This document shows, in pieces, positions 10,212 to 20,356 of a stretch of 64,000 bases of DNA. The stretch covers positions 114,566,095 to 114,630,094 of the forward strand of contig CM061920.1 of assembly GCA_031002005.1 (NCBI GenBank), written 5' to 3'. How positions within the stretch are numbered: the stretch's first letter is position 1; every line of letters begins with the position of its first letter. Source of the DNA: Vandiemenella viatica. Taxonomy: Eukaryota > Arthropoda > Insecta > Orthoptera > Morabidae. A program made the position numbers and the translations under genes. A model generated the notes under the pieces. That model worked only from the letters and a program-made list of their open reading frames with translations. It was not told the DNA's origin and ran no database searches.

Positions 10212-10420
10212 ACTGCTCTAGACGCATTAACGCGCGGGGATTTTACTGCACAAAGGTGCTCTGGACCTGTTAACGCGCGCCCTTGCTCCTTCCGTCAGGT
10301 GCTCTGGACGTGTTACACGAGCCGCCTTGCCGCCATGTCTGTGCTCTGGACGCATTAAGTCGTCCTGCCACTCGGGTTCCTGTGTGCTCTGGACGCGTTA
10401 ACACGCGAGCCACTTAGCGA
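10212..10420 (+). repeat. Subterminal repeats of the piggyBac element
   Basis: Five imperfect copies of (G)TGCTCTGGACGCGTTAAcrcG occur at about 10214, 10256, 10299, 10340 and 10386, spaced about 42-46 bp, each followed by GC-rich DNA. They begin inside the terminal repeat itself. Such arrays can be transposase-binding sites. Confidence 0.7.
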
Positions 10421-10540
10421 CCAGATCATGTAGCTGTATTTCTTCCCCTTGTTTAATTGCTTTAAAACGTTCGGCCCGTCAGTGTCTGCAGTGGCGATCT
10501 TATTTGTGTTACTATTTTCATTTCAGTTTTTACTGAGAAA

Positions 10541-11220
10541 ATGGATCGCCGTCGTGTTTCTACAAAAGAAGAAATCTTTGAGATTCTTACTAGGAACGAC
10601 AGTGAGAATGATCTCTTTGAAATGGATGATAGGATCTCGACGTAATAGTCCTAAGCCGTGTAAATCTGCTAGTGGAAAACGACCGTCTGTCTCCACAAGA
10701 GGTAAACATTTTCAGTATCTGAATCTTCATATAGTGAGAGCTAAATGTGTGGAAAAAGAAGGACTTTAGTGACAGCTTTGACTGGAAGAAAAGAGATTCT
10801 CGTCCTTTTGTGCATGCGTTAGACGATTCAGCTGCAGGACACAGATATGGATTAGGTCAAAATTCCAGCATTCTGTCATTTTTCGGAATATTTTTAACAG
10901 AAGATCTTATGAAATCTATTGCTGAAGGAACCTATAGATTTTTTTTTATATACCGAGACAAATACGCCAGAATCAGTTCACTCTAAATTTTCAAGGTGGA
11001 AGTATTTACTGGGAGACATTTTCGAAATATTATTCACATTAAAAATTCAAAGGAGAGCACGCCAACGCGTAGATGCACTGGATGCTCGAAACAGAAAGTG
11101 CGTCCAGAAACCAGGTACAAACACAGAACATGCAATGTACAGTAATACTGGGAGTTGTGCCATGTTTGGAGGCTTGTTACACGAAAAATATTTATTAACC
11201 ATGGGTATTACTACACCGTA
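10541..11220 (+). pseudogene. piggyBac transposase remnant
   Basis: Reading starts MDRRRVSTKEEIFEILTRND at 10541, as in piggyBac-family N-termini, and hits stops after about 35 codons. Later pieces include SSILSFFGIFLTEDLMKSIA with RFF, like the F-x2-FFT-E-hydrophobic segment ahead of the first catalytic Asp. At about 11060-11140 comes RRCTGCSKQKVRPETRY and HRTCN, the start of the C-terminal cysteine-rich domain. The catalytic core between these pieces is missing, so this is an internally deleted, non-autonomous copy. Confidence 0.75.
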
Positions 11221-12596
11221 ACAATTTTATTCCATTTATACTCCTCTGAAACTAAGTGAAATACAAGAAATTGAAAAAAAAAATATATTAAACTTGGCCA
11301 CGGATGGTCTAAAGCCTAGAACCAAAAGAAGGATGGAAAATATATGCAGAATTTGTGAAAGGTATTCGAACACTTACCGTCAGAATTTTCTCCTGATGAA
11401 TTACTGCGCTAACAAACAAAAATACCAAATACATTTCAGTTGCTGTAATATCTATTTAGCATATGAAGTACCTGTATGTTTGTCTACGCGGACATTCTGT
11501 TTTTGAGTAGCTTTAAATTGAAAAACCTTAGATTTCAGAGTAACTCTGTTTATTTTGTATCTAAGGTTTCAAAACGCAAAGCGAAAACGGAAAGCCGTCA
11601 CACAAAACGCCTCAGAAATATTCAGAACGGAGCAGTCCGGGCCGCGTTGACAGACTCAGCATGGCAGATATCGGCCAATCGCGGCCTCTCAGCGCAGGTA
11701 GACGGCTTAGAGGATAACAAAGGAGCACCCAGCGAGGGCTCTGCCGGGCAATACCTAGCAGTTAAAGGGTTGATTTTTATATTGCGATTGAGTGAATTTA
11801 GTATTGCGCTTTCTTTCGTCCCGTTGCAGTTTATACTGACAGTGTATGATGAAATTAAATGTGTTAAATTATGCTTTGCAATCTAGGAATCTTGATGAAG
11901 CAAACGATGTTGTTACCCCAAATGCAGTTTGCGATTCAAATACGCGTGTGTGGGTGTGTCTACATAGTTTTGATTCTGTAGCGGCAATTTAATGGAGATT
12001 GTGGTTAGGTCTAGATGCAGTCTATACCAGAATAGTTTTGTTGTTGCATAAAGGACAAGGAATTTATCTATTATTGTTAGTAATTTCATGAGAACGACGT
12101 TAGTGACAAAACGTGTATCGCGATGTGAACTACTTCCAGCTATTCCCAATTAAGCTTTAAGTGTATTGTAACAAGATAAATTTACTGATGTTGCTGGCGA
12201 ATTTAGGCAGGCCACCAACAGTAAAATATCTTTAGAGGGCTTTTCTATCATTACCGTGGCGCCACAATCTGATGATGAATTCTTTTGTATCTCCATGAAA
12301 CTAAAGAATAAAAAAAAAAATTATATCTCGCTTAGTTCTCTATATATCGAGTGTCAAAGATCACCTACAGGTATAGTTCCTTGTGCTTTAGATAAGTTCT
12401 TCTGATCCAGACCATATTTCATCTTGACAACAACCGTTAGGAAGAAAATAAAACACCTATTGTGGATATCCAGCGTGTAGTTCCTTGTGAATTTGGTGAC
12501 TTTTTCTGGTTCAGATGGCATCTCATCCTAACGACATCTCTTTTGAGACAGTATATCTCGATAACTAAGGCAGATATAAAAAAAAATTATTCTTTA

Positions 12597-12660
12597 TTGC
12601 CTCATCGAGTTACATAATAATCAGATTGCAACGTCACGTTTATCCTAGAGTCCCCTTGAG
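12597..12660 (-). other. Conserved subterminal block of the P-superfamily element
   Basis: The minus strand reads ACTCTAGGATAAACGTGACG and ATTATGTAACTCGATGAG, matching 36685-36745 of the second copy. It defines the shared right arm of the family. A tandem-repeat region related to that at 36740-37160 lies just inside it (12280-12600). Confidence 0.6.
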
Positions 12661-12804
12661 GTTTTTGTACATATTCCCCGTGTCTGTATGAATAGGTAAA
12701 ATGGCGGCCACGCCTCCCCACTCCTCTCCGCCCGGCTTCACTTTAATGCGTGGTGAAGGTCCCTTGCGTCGTCTCCATATATTTCTTTCCTCCATGGGTA
12801 CACT

Positions 12805-14570
12805 TCCCTCCATTCTATCGCTGACACTACAATCACAATCTCTGACCAATCCTGCAACTACATTTCCCCCATGGTTGCATCGAAACCCAGAAATCCCAAA
12901 CCATCGCCATCGCGGCTAGAATAAATAATTCCTCCACCCTCCTCCAAGATCAAATTCAGTATTATTTGTTACTGATTCTACACAACACCAATCCATTATG
13001 ACTGAAATTAAAAGAATAAACAACACAAGCTACTTCGCTACACACAACGAAGTCCCGCTAAACCACGCAACGCTGTTTAAAACACAGCCAATATTCAAAA
13101 TAGTCTCCGAAATCTATTCTGAAATTACTTACTTTACTAAACAATAGCTGCAATACTGCAACAAAAATTTAAAAACATGTGATACAGTTCCAATATAGCA
13201 GCGCTGAAAGAATCAAACATTCATATCTAATATTTAATCTATAATTACTTAATTTGCTTAAATCCACCCTTTAAGTTGCATTTTTTGCCTTTATTTTCTT
13301 AGGAAATGGCTTTCATAGCATCTACGACTTAGTTTTACTACTTTCAAATATCTTTATGTTCACTCTTCAAATTTATCATTTACGATTACAACAAATAAAT
13401 AATCATTAGCTTCACTCTTTTCTAAATACTTTCTTTTGAATTAATTGTCCACTTTTCCATATTTTGTCACTTTTTAAGTTTACTGTTAAACGTTCCCAGA
13501 AAAAAAATCTTTCTCCGCCGTAATTATCCCGAAGAAACTGACATTTCGCCACAACATAAATTGTTCATGTAATTGCCAAAGCAGCGAAGGTCTTCCGCCA
13601 TAGATGCCTGATAATTTGGTGTCGATGCCTTCTACTTCTGCCGATTGACGTTCACCGTCACTGCTTCCGACTGATGATTCCAATTGGTTAAGCAATGTGT
13701 TAATACTAAAGGTCCATTTAGACAAATCGACCTGGTCTCCCTAAATCTTAGCCACGCCCTTCGGCCCTGAAAACGGGTCGTCTAAACTGAGCTCCTGGTC
13801 ACGTGTTTGGCGCGAGACCGGACAGGAAGGTCGGGTGGAAATTCCATCCGATTTAGGACAAAAGGGTGGGGGTAATTCGGGCCCCCACCACTCTGCCCTG
13901 AAAATTGGCCGTGTAAAGCCTCTCCCGGTTGGGCTCTCACTACCTGGTTCACCGTTTTCTATTATTTTGAGACGGGTGCATCCGATAATTAAGAAAAAGA
14001 AGTTGACAGAGTTGCTAGAGGTGTATAAGACCCACAAATTTTTATGGGACACCTCACATAGGGTTGCCAACTTATTTAGAAAAAAATAAAGTGTATATTC
14101 CTTTTGAAGAGGAAAATAAAATGTGTATAAAAGGAAAAAAAAAATAGTTATTTATTGCCTTAAATACATATATTTTCGGGCTTACTGGACTAGCTATTAA
14201 CTGTTGGGTTCATTTCAGTGTTACATCTGGAGCCACATTATACATGTAGTATAACAAAAAAAGGAACCCTCATTTTTAACTATATGGGCGCTCTGTTACC
14301 CCCTTCCCACCATCTTGCATTTATTTTGTTTCATCATAAGCACTAACATGTCGTTTGGAAATTAATTGAATTGTATAGTTTACCAAAAATCAATTGTTTC
14401 CGCATACATTATGGTTCCATTCAGAAATAAAGGCGAGAGGAAACGAGTCGTCTGGAGTATAACAATACGAATGGTCCGCTATTATTGCCTCGTCTCCGAT
14501 GCGGTAATTACACAGATCAAAGGATGCTAGCGAACAAAAAATCGTTGGGCGATAGCCACTTTTTCTTGCA
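12805..14570. other. Unassigned stretch
   Basis: No gene seen. The first part may continue the decayed LTR element interrupted at 9745. The segment 13725-14090 is unusually GC-rich for this area and contains two related blocks (GGCCCTGAAAACGGGTCGTC and GCCCTGAAAATTGGCCGTGT), suggesting an unidentified repeat. Confidence 0.3.
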
Positions 14571-14579
14571 GGAGGTTGT

Positions 14580-15333
14580 GAAACTAGAAGACGAACGTTC
14601 AGTTACATGTGTTGTATACTTTATTCGAAATAAAGTATTTTCGCATATGACCGCATATGACCGCAGGAAAGAGAAAAATTAAATAATTTCCTTAAACATC
14701 TTAATGGAATAAATAAAAGTATCAAATTTACGTTGGAGATGGAACAGGAAAGTTACCGAGCGCGGTGGGAGAGCGGTTAACGCTCTGGCGTCGCATTCGG
14801 GAGGACGCTACTTCGAATCCCCATCCAGGCATCCAGATTTTGGAATTCCATGGTTTCCCAAAATCACTCCAGTGGAACGCCGGGATGCTTCCTTCAAAAG
14901 ACCATGGACGAATTCCTTCCCGTTCCTCAATCCCCCAATCCCATCCCGCCTCTAATGACCCAGACGTCGACGAGTCGTAAAGCCATAAGTAAAAAATAAA
15001 AAAGTAACAGGAAGGTTGCCTCCCATTCCTCGACATTTTAGTCGGACGGAATTCAGATGGCATAGTAGGACGCGGAGCATACAGGAAACCAACCCGCATC
15101 GACCTATACCTCAGTGCTGACAGCAATCATCATACTGTTCATCGCAGTTCAGTGACATCGACTCAAGTGTGCAGAGCCAGGGCCATCTACGACGCAGAAA
15201 CTCTACTGGCGGAACAAATTTATTTGAGGCGTACATTCTACATGAATGCATACAGCTAAGCATAGATTAATAGGGCGTTTCCTAAGAAAGATAAGAGGGA
15301 CGCAGAGAAGGAAGAGGCAGAACAGCGTTTTTG
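14580..15333 (+). pseudogene. Penelope-like reverse transcriptase fragment, split by a SINE
   Basis: Before the SINE the plus strand reads LKHLNGINKSIKFTLEMEQE. After it the reading resumes as CLPFLDILVGRNSDGIVGRG, AYRKPTRIDLYLSADSNHHT, then RAIYDAETLLAEQIYLRRTF. The order (I)KFTxExE, LPFLD, YRKPTxTDxYL, NHH is diagnostic of Penelope-like RT C-termini. Two stops follow near 15255-15262. The fragment lacks the RT catalytic core and the GIY-YIG nuclease, and is truncated on the right by the Tc1 element. Confidence 0.78.
14758..15005 (+). mobile_element. tRNA-derived SINE, copy 1
   Basis: The head GCGCGGTGGGAGAGCGGTTA with ACTTCGAATCC resembles RNA polymerase III A and B boxes. A body with CATCCAGATTTTGGAATTCC and CGGGATGCTTCCTTCAAAAG follows, ending in an A-rich tail. 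Flanks AACAGGAAAGTTACC (14743-14757) and AACAGGAAGGTTGCC (15006-15020) form a 15-bp target duplication with two mismatches. Relatives are at 38215-38437 and 50698-50910. Confidence 0.82.
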
Positions 15334-15335
15334 TA

Positions 15336-15595
15336 CACTGAAGAGCCAAAGAAACTGGTATAGGCATGCATATGCAAACACAGAGATATGTAAACACTCA
15401 GAGTACGGCGCTGCGGTCGGCAACGCGTATATAAAAACAGCAGGTCTCTGGCGCAGGCGATAGATCGGTTACTGCTGCTAAAATGGCAGGTTATCACGAT
15501 TTAAGTGAGTTTGTACGTGGTGTTATATTCGGTGCACGAGACATGGGACACAGCATCTCCGAGGTAGCTATGAGGTGGGGATTTTCCCTTACTGA
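15336..15595 (+). mobile_element. Tc1-like element, 5' end only
   Basis: After a TA (15334-15335) the sequence CACTGAAGAGCCAAAGAAAC matches, from memory, the terminal repeat of a very common insect Tc1-like family. The transposase start at 15482 reads MAGYHDLSEFVRGVIFGARD then MGHSISEVAMRWGFS, the first helix-turn-helix of a Tc1 transposase. The copy is broken at about 15595, right after GFS, so the DDE domain and right end are absent. Confidence 0.8.
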
Positions 15596-15848
15596 ACTTG
15601 GGTAGGGATGCGGTACGTCTGGCACCTGGGAGCGGTTGCGTTTACCCGTGCGTATCCCTCCTGTACAGATAAAAATTGTGAATTATGAAATCATTTTAGG
15701 ATAAATTTTCTTTTTTCATAATTTTCTAGCAGTATAAACTTATAGTTGCCACACAGTTTTATCGTTGCTAACAAAGCGCCCGAGACGGTAAACAGTAAAA
15801 TAATTTCCAAACCATTTTAGTATAGTTGAAAGTTTAATATAATTTAGT
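15596..15848. other. Unassigned stretch between Tc1 fragment and half-LINE
   Basis: AT-rich, no gene seen. The last bases contain TAATTTAGT (15840-15848), repeated at 17693-17701, a possible target duplication of the following element. Confidence 0.3.
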
Positions 15849-17692
15849 TAGACTGAATAGCGGAACTGAAGCGAGCCAGGATCGTTGTCGACTTCCGATC
15901 GCAGCCAGGAGGACGCTGCAACGTGATTGGACGCTGCAACGTGATTGGACGTCTCTGGAACCAGCCATAGCCAGGGTCAAGAGTATTCCGAGATGGCAAG
16001 CAACAGCAGAAATTCACAAACAGCCACCGACAAGGAAAGTGGCAAGTTGGAAACTAGACGTGACGACATATATTTCAAAATATGGAACCATGGACTATAC
16101 ACCGAACGCCACGTTCCATGGACCAGGTCAAAAGAAGAGATGCTCAAGCAAATCTTCAATGGCGACAAAATGGCGCAGTACGACATCAAGTATTTGGTCG
16201 TCCAATATGCTGGCATCAAATACACCTGGAGGCTTCCAGATGACGCTGATAAGCTGACAGCTGTACTAACAGGCCCCACCGCGGAAGAGCAGTGCATGTA
16301 CTTCAAAGACGACGCAGTCGATTACTGATGGAAACCTCCTGAGGAACTGTCCAAACTGCCGTTTGTCCTTGCAGATGACTTCTGCAAAAAGAAACTCTTC
16401 AGAAAAATTAACGGCCGAGAGAAACGTCAGAGAAGAAAGCAGACCTCAACCAAGACCAGCATCCCCGGGGAGACTAATACTACGCAGACAGAGGAAGATG
16501 GTCCCGCCACAACACCAGCGCCGCCATTGGTGCAATCAGACTCGCCGCAGTCGCCCAACAGCCCAGCACCTGCGCCATCAACGACGGTGAAGCCTCCTGC
16601 GAACGATGAAGAAGACGAGATGCAGTCGCCAGCGGAGGGCCCGGAACAAGGACCGGTCCTGCCTTTGACGGCACAGTTCAATGGCAACCTTCGTGGAGCT
16701 AGTAAAACAGCTCCATGCGGAAACCTCGGACCACGTCCTCGCCTTCCCAATGAGAGCCGGACTGAAAATCCTGCCACAACACCCAGATGAGCTGCAACGA
16801 GTGAAAAAATTCCTGGAGGCCAACGACATCCAACACTTCACTCAACCACCAAGGAAGCCCATGAAGCTGGTGGTCCGCGGCCTCCCCTCCGACACATCTG
16901 AGCAGATGGTTGCCGCAGAGCTCAACACCTGCGGCATTGTCACCAATGCGGTCCACCAAATGAGGCGGCCAGGAACAGAGGAACGTCTCCCACTCTTCAC
17001 CATACAACCAGCGGAAAAGGTTCCACCGGCAAAGCGCCCGACCACGCTGCTTGGACACAAGGTCCAACTGGAAACCTAAGAGGAAACCACCGCTCGCGCT
17101 CACACAGTGTTTCCGATGCAATTCCTTCGGCCATTTCGCCAGGGACTGCACCGGAGAACAGAGATGCTTGCGGTGCGGAGAAAATCATCGGGTGGCGGAC
17201 TGCCCGCGGCCGAGGAAAGACACCAAGTGCTGCAACTGCGGAGCCACCACCCACGGAGCCAGTTGGGGTGGATGTCCAGCCAGACTGCGCCTCCGTCCGA
17301 AGACGACCAAGCCTACAAATACCGAGACAGCGGGGAATAGCGGCCAACCTCAACCAGGTCCGCGAGAGCGGATCGTAGAGACCGGTCAGCCAAAGCAGAC
17401 CCAACACCGGCGCACAAGGCGCCCACCTACCCAGCAGCGCAGACAAGGTTCTGCGCATCCTCCATGCCATTCAAGCCACGCGGCCGAGAGGGATGAACTA
17501 CTGCGAGCCATACGGGAGGTGCCAGTCCAAGTTGCCGCCGCCATAGCGGCTGCGCTCGCCAACAATGCGGGGAGCAACCAACACCCAAGAGAAGATAGAT
17601 AGGTGCGTAGAAATACAGCCAAGAACTCTCCTCCTTCCATGTAGCATGCCAAACAAGTCCATCCAACGTCCTAACAAAAAAAAAAATATTCC
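15849..17692 (+). mobile_element. ORF1-only non-LTR element ('half-LINE'), copy I1
   Basis: The unit has a short 5' region with a tandem GACGCTGCAACGTGATTG duplication (about 15912-15947), one gag-like ORF, and a poly-A tail (about 17675-17686). No endonuclease or RT follows. TAATTTAGT occurs on both sides (15840-15848 and 17693-17701), a possible target duplication separated from the tail by 'tattcc'. Elements encoding only a gag protein depend on RT in trans, as Drosophila HeT-A and mammalian HAL1 do. Confidence 0.65.
15945..17602 (+). pseudogene. gag-like ORF1 of half-LINE I1 (PRE_C2HC plus zinc knuckles)
   Basis: Reading in order: an N-terminal domain (DDIYFKIWNHGLYTERHVPW ... KYLVVQYAGIKYTWRLPDDA), the block LPFVLADDFCKKKLFRKING, a Pro/Thr-rich linker, EQGPVLPLTAQFNGN, LHAETSDHVLAFPM, a PRE_C2HC domain (KLVVRGLPSDTSEQMVAAEL), and three knuckles (CFRCNSFGHFARDC, CLRCGENHRVADC, CCNCGATTHGASWGGC). 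An Ala-rich helix forms the C-terminus. One in-frame TGA (16326-16328) and frameshifts near 16690 and 17070 break it. Such proteins bind element RNA. The N-terminal domain is not one I recognise from Jockey ORF1. Confidence 0.78.
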
Positions 17693-17701
17693 TAATTTAG
17701 T

Positions 17702-17856
17702 AAAAATTATCAGCCAGTGAAACTACAAATTATGACAAAGACAGAAAGCTAGTTTCAAAATCTACATACCGATATTAGCCATAGGATTAAATTCCTGGCG
17801 CTAAGGATACCATTGCAGACTAGTGTCTGCGCCAATCAGGATGGATGGATGGATGG
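17702..17856 (+). mobile_element. 3' end scrap of another non-LTR element with (GGAT)n tail
   Basis: Contains CATAGGATTAAATTCCTGGC followed by CAGGATGGATGGATGGATGG. The CATAGG...CCTGGC hairpin and CAGATGA/CAGGATG tail resemble the 3' end of the half-LINE at 31640-31700. It is immediately followed by the next fragment. Confidence 0.45.
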
Positions 17857-18200
17857 AACAGCCGCCACTTCCACTGACATAATGTTTCAGGTGCAATAAC
17901 TTCGGACATCTGGCCCGAAACTGCACCGGGGAACAGAGATGCCTAAGATGCGGTGAAAATCACAGGGTGGCGGACAGCTCGCAACCAAGGGATGCAACAA
18001 AGTGCTGCAACTGCGGGGCCACTACCCATGCAGCGAACTGGAGTGGGTGCCCGGCCAGCCTTAACCTCCGTCAGAACAAGAAGAAGCAGAGTTGCGAACA
18101 GCAGCAGCAACGCAAGACTCGGCAGCACCGGAGCACAAGGCTCCATACGCAGCCCGCACCAAGGCGGGAAGGGAGCAGGGTACGCCAGCAGAAGACGGAG
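17857..18200 (+). pseudogene. Half-LINE fragment C, zinc-knuckle part of ORF1
   Basis: A 5'-truncated copy. It reads NNFGHLARNCTGEQRC, LRCGENHRVADSSQPRDATK and CCNCGATTHAANWSGC, the three-knuckle block of the half-LINE family (one Cys of the second knuckle is Ser). It is interrupted at 18200 by the Jockey element A. The host sequence appears to continue in the short spacer 23248-23274 and at 24302, which is very close to the 3' part of the half-LINE at 31400-31680. Confidence 0.65.
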
Positions 18201-18695
18201 GAGCGAAGAACGAGCGAGGACGTCTAGTAGCTGCGCGCGCACTTCGGGATCATCTTCACGCAGCGCCGCCAGGGCGCACTAGCGCTGCGCCGCCGATACA
18301 TCGCCTGCGCGCTGGGCGCTGAGCCATTCGCTGCCGGGCACCGGCAGTGAACACACCGCTACCAGCGGTGCCTCCTGAGGGGGAGCACTGGTAGAGCGGG
18401 AAGCAAATTTTGTCGTCGACTATACCTTCAGCGCTAGCGCTAAGGTACATCAATCTTCCCCAGGCACTGGGGGAGAGCAGAGCCAAGCGCAGGCCTCCTA
18501 AACGAGGGTGCGCTTGGAGTACGACTATAGGCGTCGACAGAGGTCTACTGGAGTCGCGAAGTGCCAACACGGGTAGCGTCGGAGAGTAGATAACCCCCAC
18601 TAGCAAAGGGTATTACCGCTCCACGGCCCACTCCCAAGCTGAGTGGAACCCCCGAGCGTGAGCTTAGGGTTGCATCTGTATCCAGCAACCTAACG

Positions 18696-20356
18696 GTGAC
18701 AACAAGGATACAGTGCAACAGTCCCAATAGGCAAGACGCGCACCTAGATGACGTGAAGCAGAGAAAGATGTCAACTTACCGGAACTGGTACAGCGACAAC
18801 GACAAGCCAAGATCTGAGTCTGACGAGGATACGGCATACAACGACGCGCCGTCTTCAAGTAATCAATACTACGAAGACAGTGAGGAAAGCACGGAATCGG
18901 AAGACAACCAAGGGACACATGGACAATCTCAGAAAACCACAGCGACAATTGCTGCACCAACAAAAACGAGAAATAAGAGGAAAAATACGCCTAAGCGGAC
19001 AATACAACCACAAGAGATGAAGAAGAATACAGTAGACAGCAACCAACAATATTTAGACAAAGAAGAAAACAGAGGGAAAACAACAGAGAATCAAGATGAA
19101 CCAGAAAGCACACAAGAAAACGGACAAAACTCCCAGGAAGAGCCCTTCCAGACACAGAGAAGCAAAAGAAGACGAATACCGAGAAACCCAAGAGTCGCAG
19201 AAAACCAAGACAATCCGGGAGTAGCTACACACAACAGTTTCTCCCCACTCGCAGAAAATAATCAACAAACAGAGGAAGGAAACCGAGAAGGACACCAAGA
19301 TCAACCAACAAAGATACGACTTCCACCCATTGTGGTCCAGGAAATACCACAGTATACAGCAATGAACCAGAAGCTAAGAAGCATACTAAGTGGAAACCTA
19401 AAAGCGGGATTCAGTCAAGGACAGATCAAGTACTATGCAGAAAGCAAAGAAGACTACATAAAAATAAAATAAATTTTTATAGCCACCAACTGCCAGAATC
19501 CAAACCACTGCGGGTGGTCATCAAGGGACTTCCAACATCTGTCCAAACTGAAGAAATCAAAGAGGACTTATGCATGAAAGGTTATGAGGTGACAGCAGTC
19601 CACCAATTCAAGCGGAGAGATAAAGACACGCGGGAACTGATTCCACTGGCCACCTTCACCGTGACACTCCCGTCCGGGAAGAAGTCTGAGGAAATCTACA
19701 ACGAACTAGCCATTTTATACACAAGGGTTAGAATCGAAAGATATAGAAGCCAAGATGGCCCAGCACAGTGCACCAAATGCCAAAGGCATGGTCACACGGC
19801 AAACTATTGCCAGCTTCCAAGCCGATGCGTCAAATGTGCACAATTGCACCACAGCAAAGAATGCAAGCTACCCAAGACAGAGAAGGCAAAGTGTATAAAC
19901 TGTCTGGGAGAACATGCAGCATCCTGGAGGGGGTGCCCGAAATACCAGGAACTACTACGACCGAAGAGGGCAGTACGCAACAAAGAAAACCAAAAAGAAA
20001 AAAGGAAGAAGAAAGAAGAACCACCAAACAACAGAGAATCACTAAGATCAAAAGACGAACAGTACCAAGCCGAAAGGAACCGGAGGAAAACAACATACGC
20101 TGACACAGCAGCAGGTTCCAACAACCAGCAAAACAGAGAACAAAGGAAAAACAGGGAACAAAGGCAGAAAACAAACAGAAGAGAAAGGGAGGAAGAAGAC
20201 AACATAGACCAGGACGACAACGCAAGCTTTTTCGGGGATGACCTACAGAAATTCCTGAAAACAATGAAGAAAACAATGAACAAGTTCAAACGAGCCAGAG
20301 GGATGTGGAACAAGTTGATTGCCCTCGTGGAAGGCGTAACGAGTCTAATGGACTAA
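18696..20356 (+). pseudogene. ORF1 (gag-like) of Jockey element A
   Basis: The N-terminal third is acidic and Gln/Asn-rich (YSDNDKPRSESDEDTAYNDA). The second piece (19514 on) begins with PRE_C2HC (MVIKGLPTSVQTEEIKEDLC) and has three knuckles (CTKCQRHGHTANYC, CVKCAQLHHSKEC, CINCLGEHAASWRGC), then a Lys/Glu/Arg-rich tail. The two pieces are separated by a frameshift at an A-rich run at 19462-19475. The role is RNA binding and RNP assembly. The stop at 20354-20356 overlaps the ORF2 start at 20305 in another frame, as in the related element at 43931. Confidence 0.8.

Larger units (their letters stand above)
10205..11769 (+). mobile_element. piggyBac-type transposon nested in P-superfamily copy 1
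   Basis: The left end is TTAA-CCCTCTGACTGCTCTA (TTAA at 10201-10204). The right end is TAGCAGTTAAAGGG-TTGA (TTGA at 11770-11773), an imperfect inverted match with the target TTAA mutated to TTGA on one side. The second P-superfamily copy keeps the uninterrupted target (GAGATTTAAAGG on the strand opposite to the window), confirming both boundaries to within a few bases. The left arm has four to five copies of a GTGCTCTGGACGCGTTAA-like repeat. Confidence 0.85.
9745..12796 (+). mobile_element. P-superfamily DNA transposon, copy 1
   Basis: The ends are inverted repeats of about 27 bp starting CATGGAGGAAAGAAATATAT (9745 rightwards, and its complement ending at 12796). Flanks are GCTACACT (9737-9744) and GGTACACT (12797-12804), an 8-bp target duplication with one mismatch. 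P elements make 8-bp duplications and their repeats also start CATG. The left end carries a THAP-domain first exon. No transposase catalytic exons remain. A piggyBac element (10205-11769) is nested inside. A second copy at 36555-38138 lies in the opposite orientation and lacks the piggyBac. Confidence 0.82.

Noticed and set aside
10212..10420. CRISPR-like array
   Set aside because: Repeats are imperfect, spacers are not unique-length units, and the context is a piggyBac end in a eukaryotic genome.
19804..20313. Minus-strand frames of 148-169 codons rich in Leu/Ser/Phe
   Set aside because: Antisense shadow of the Lys/Glu-rich ORF1 of element A. Similar antisense frames at 45205-45732 and 20993-21691 were dropped for the same reason.
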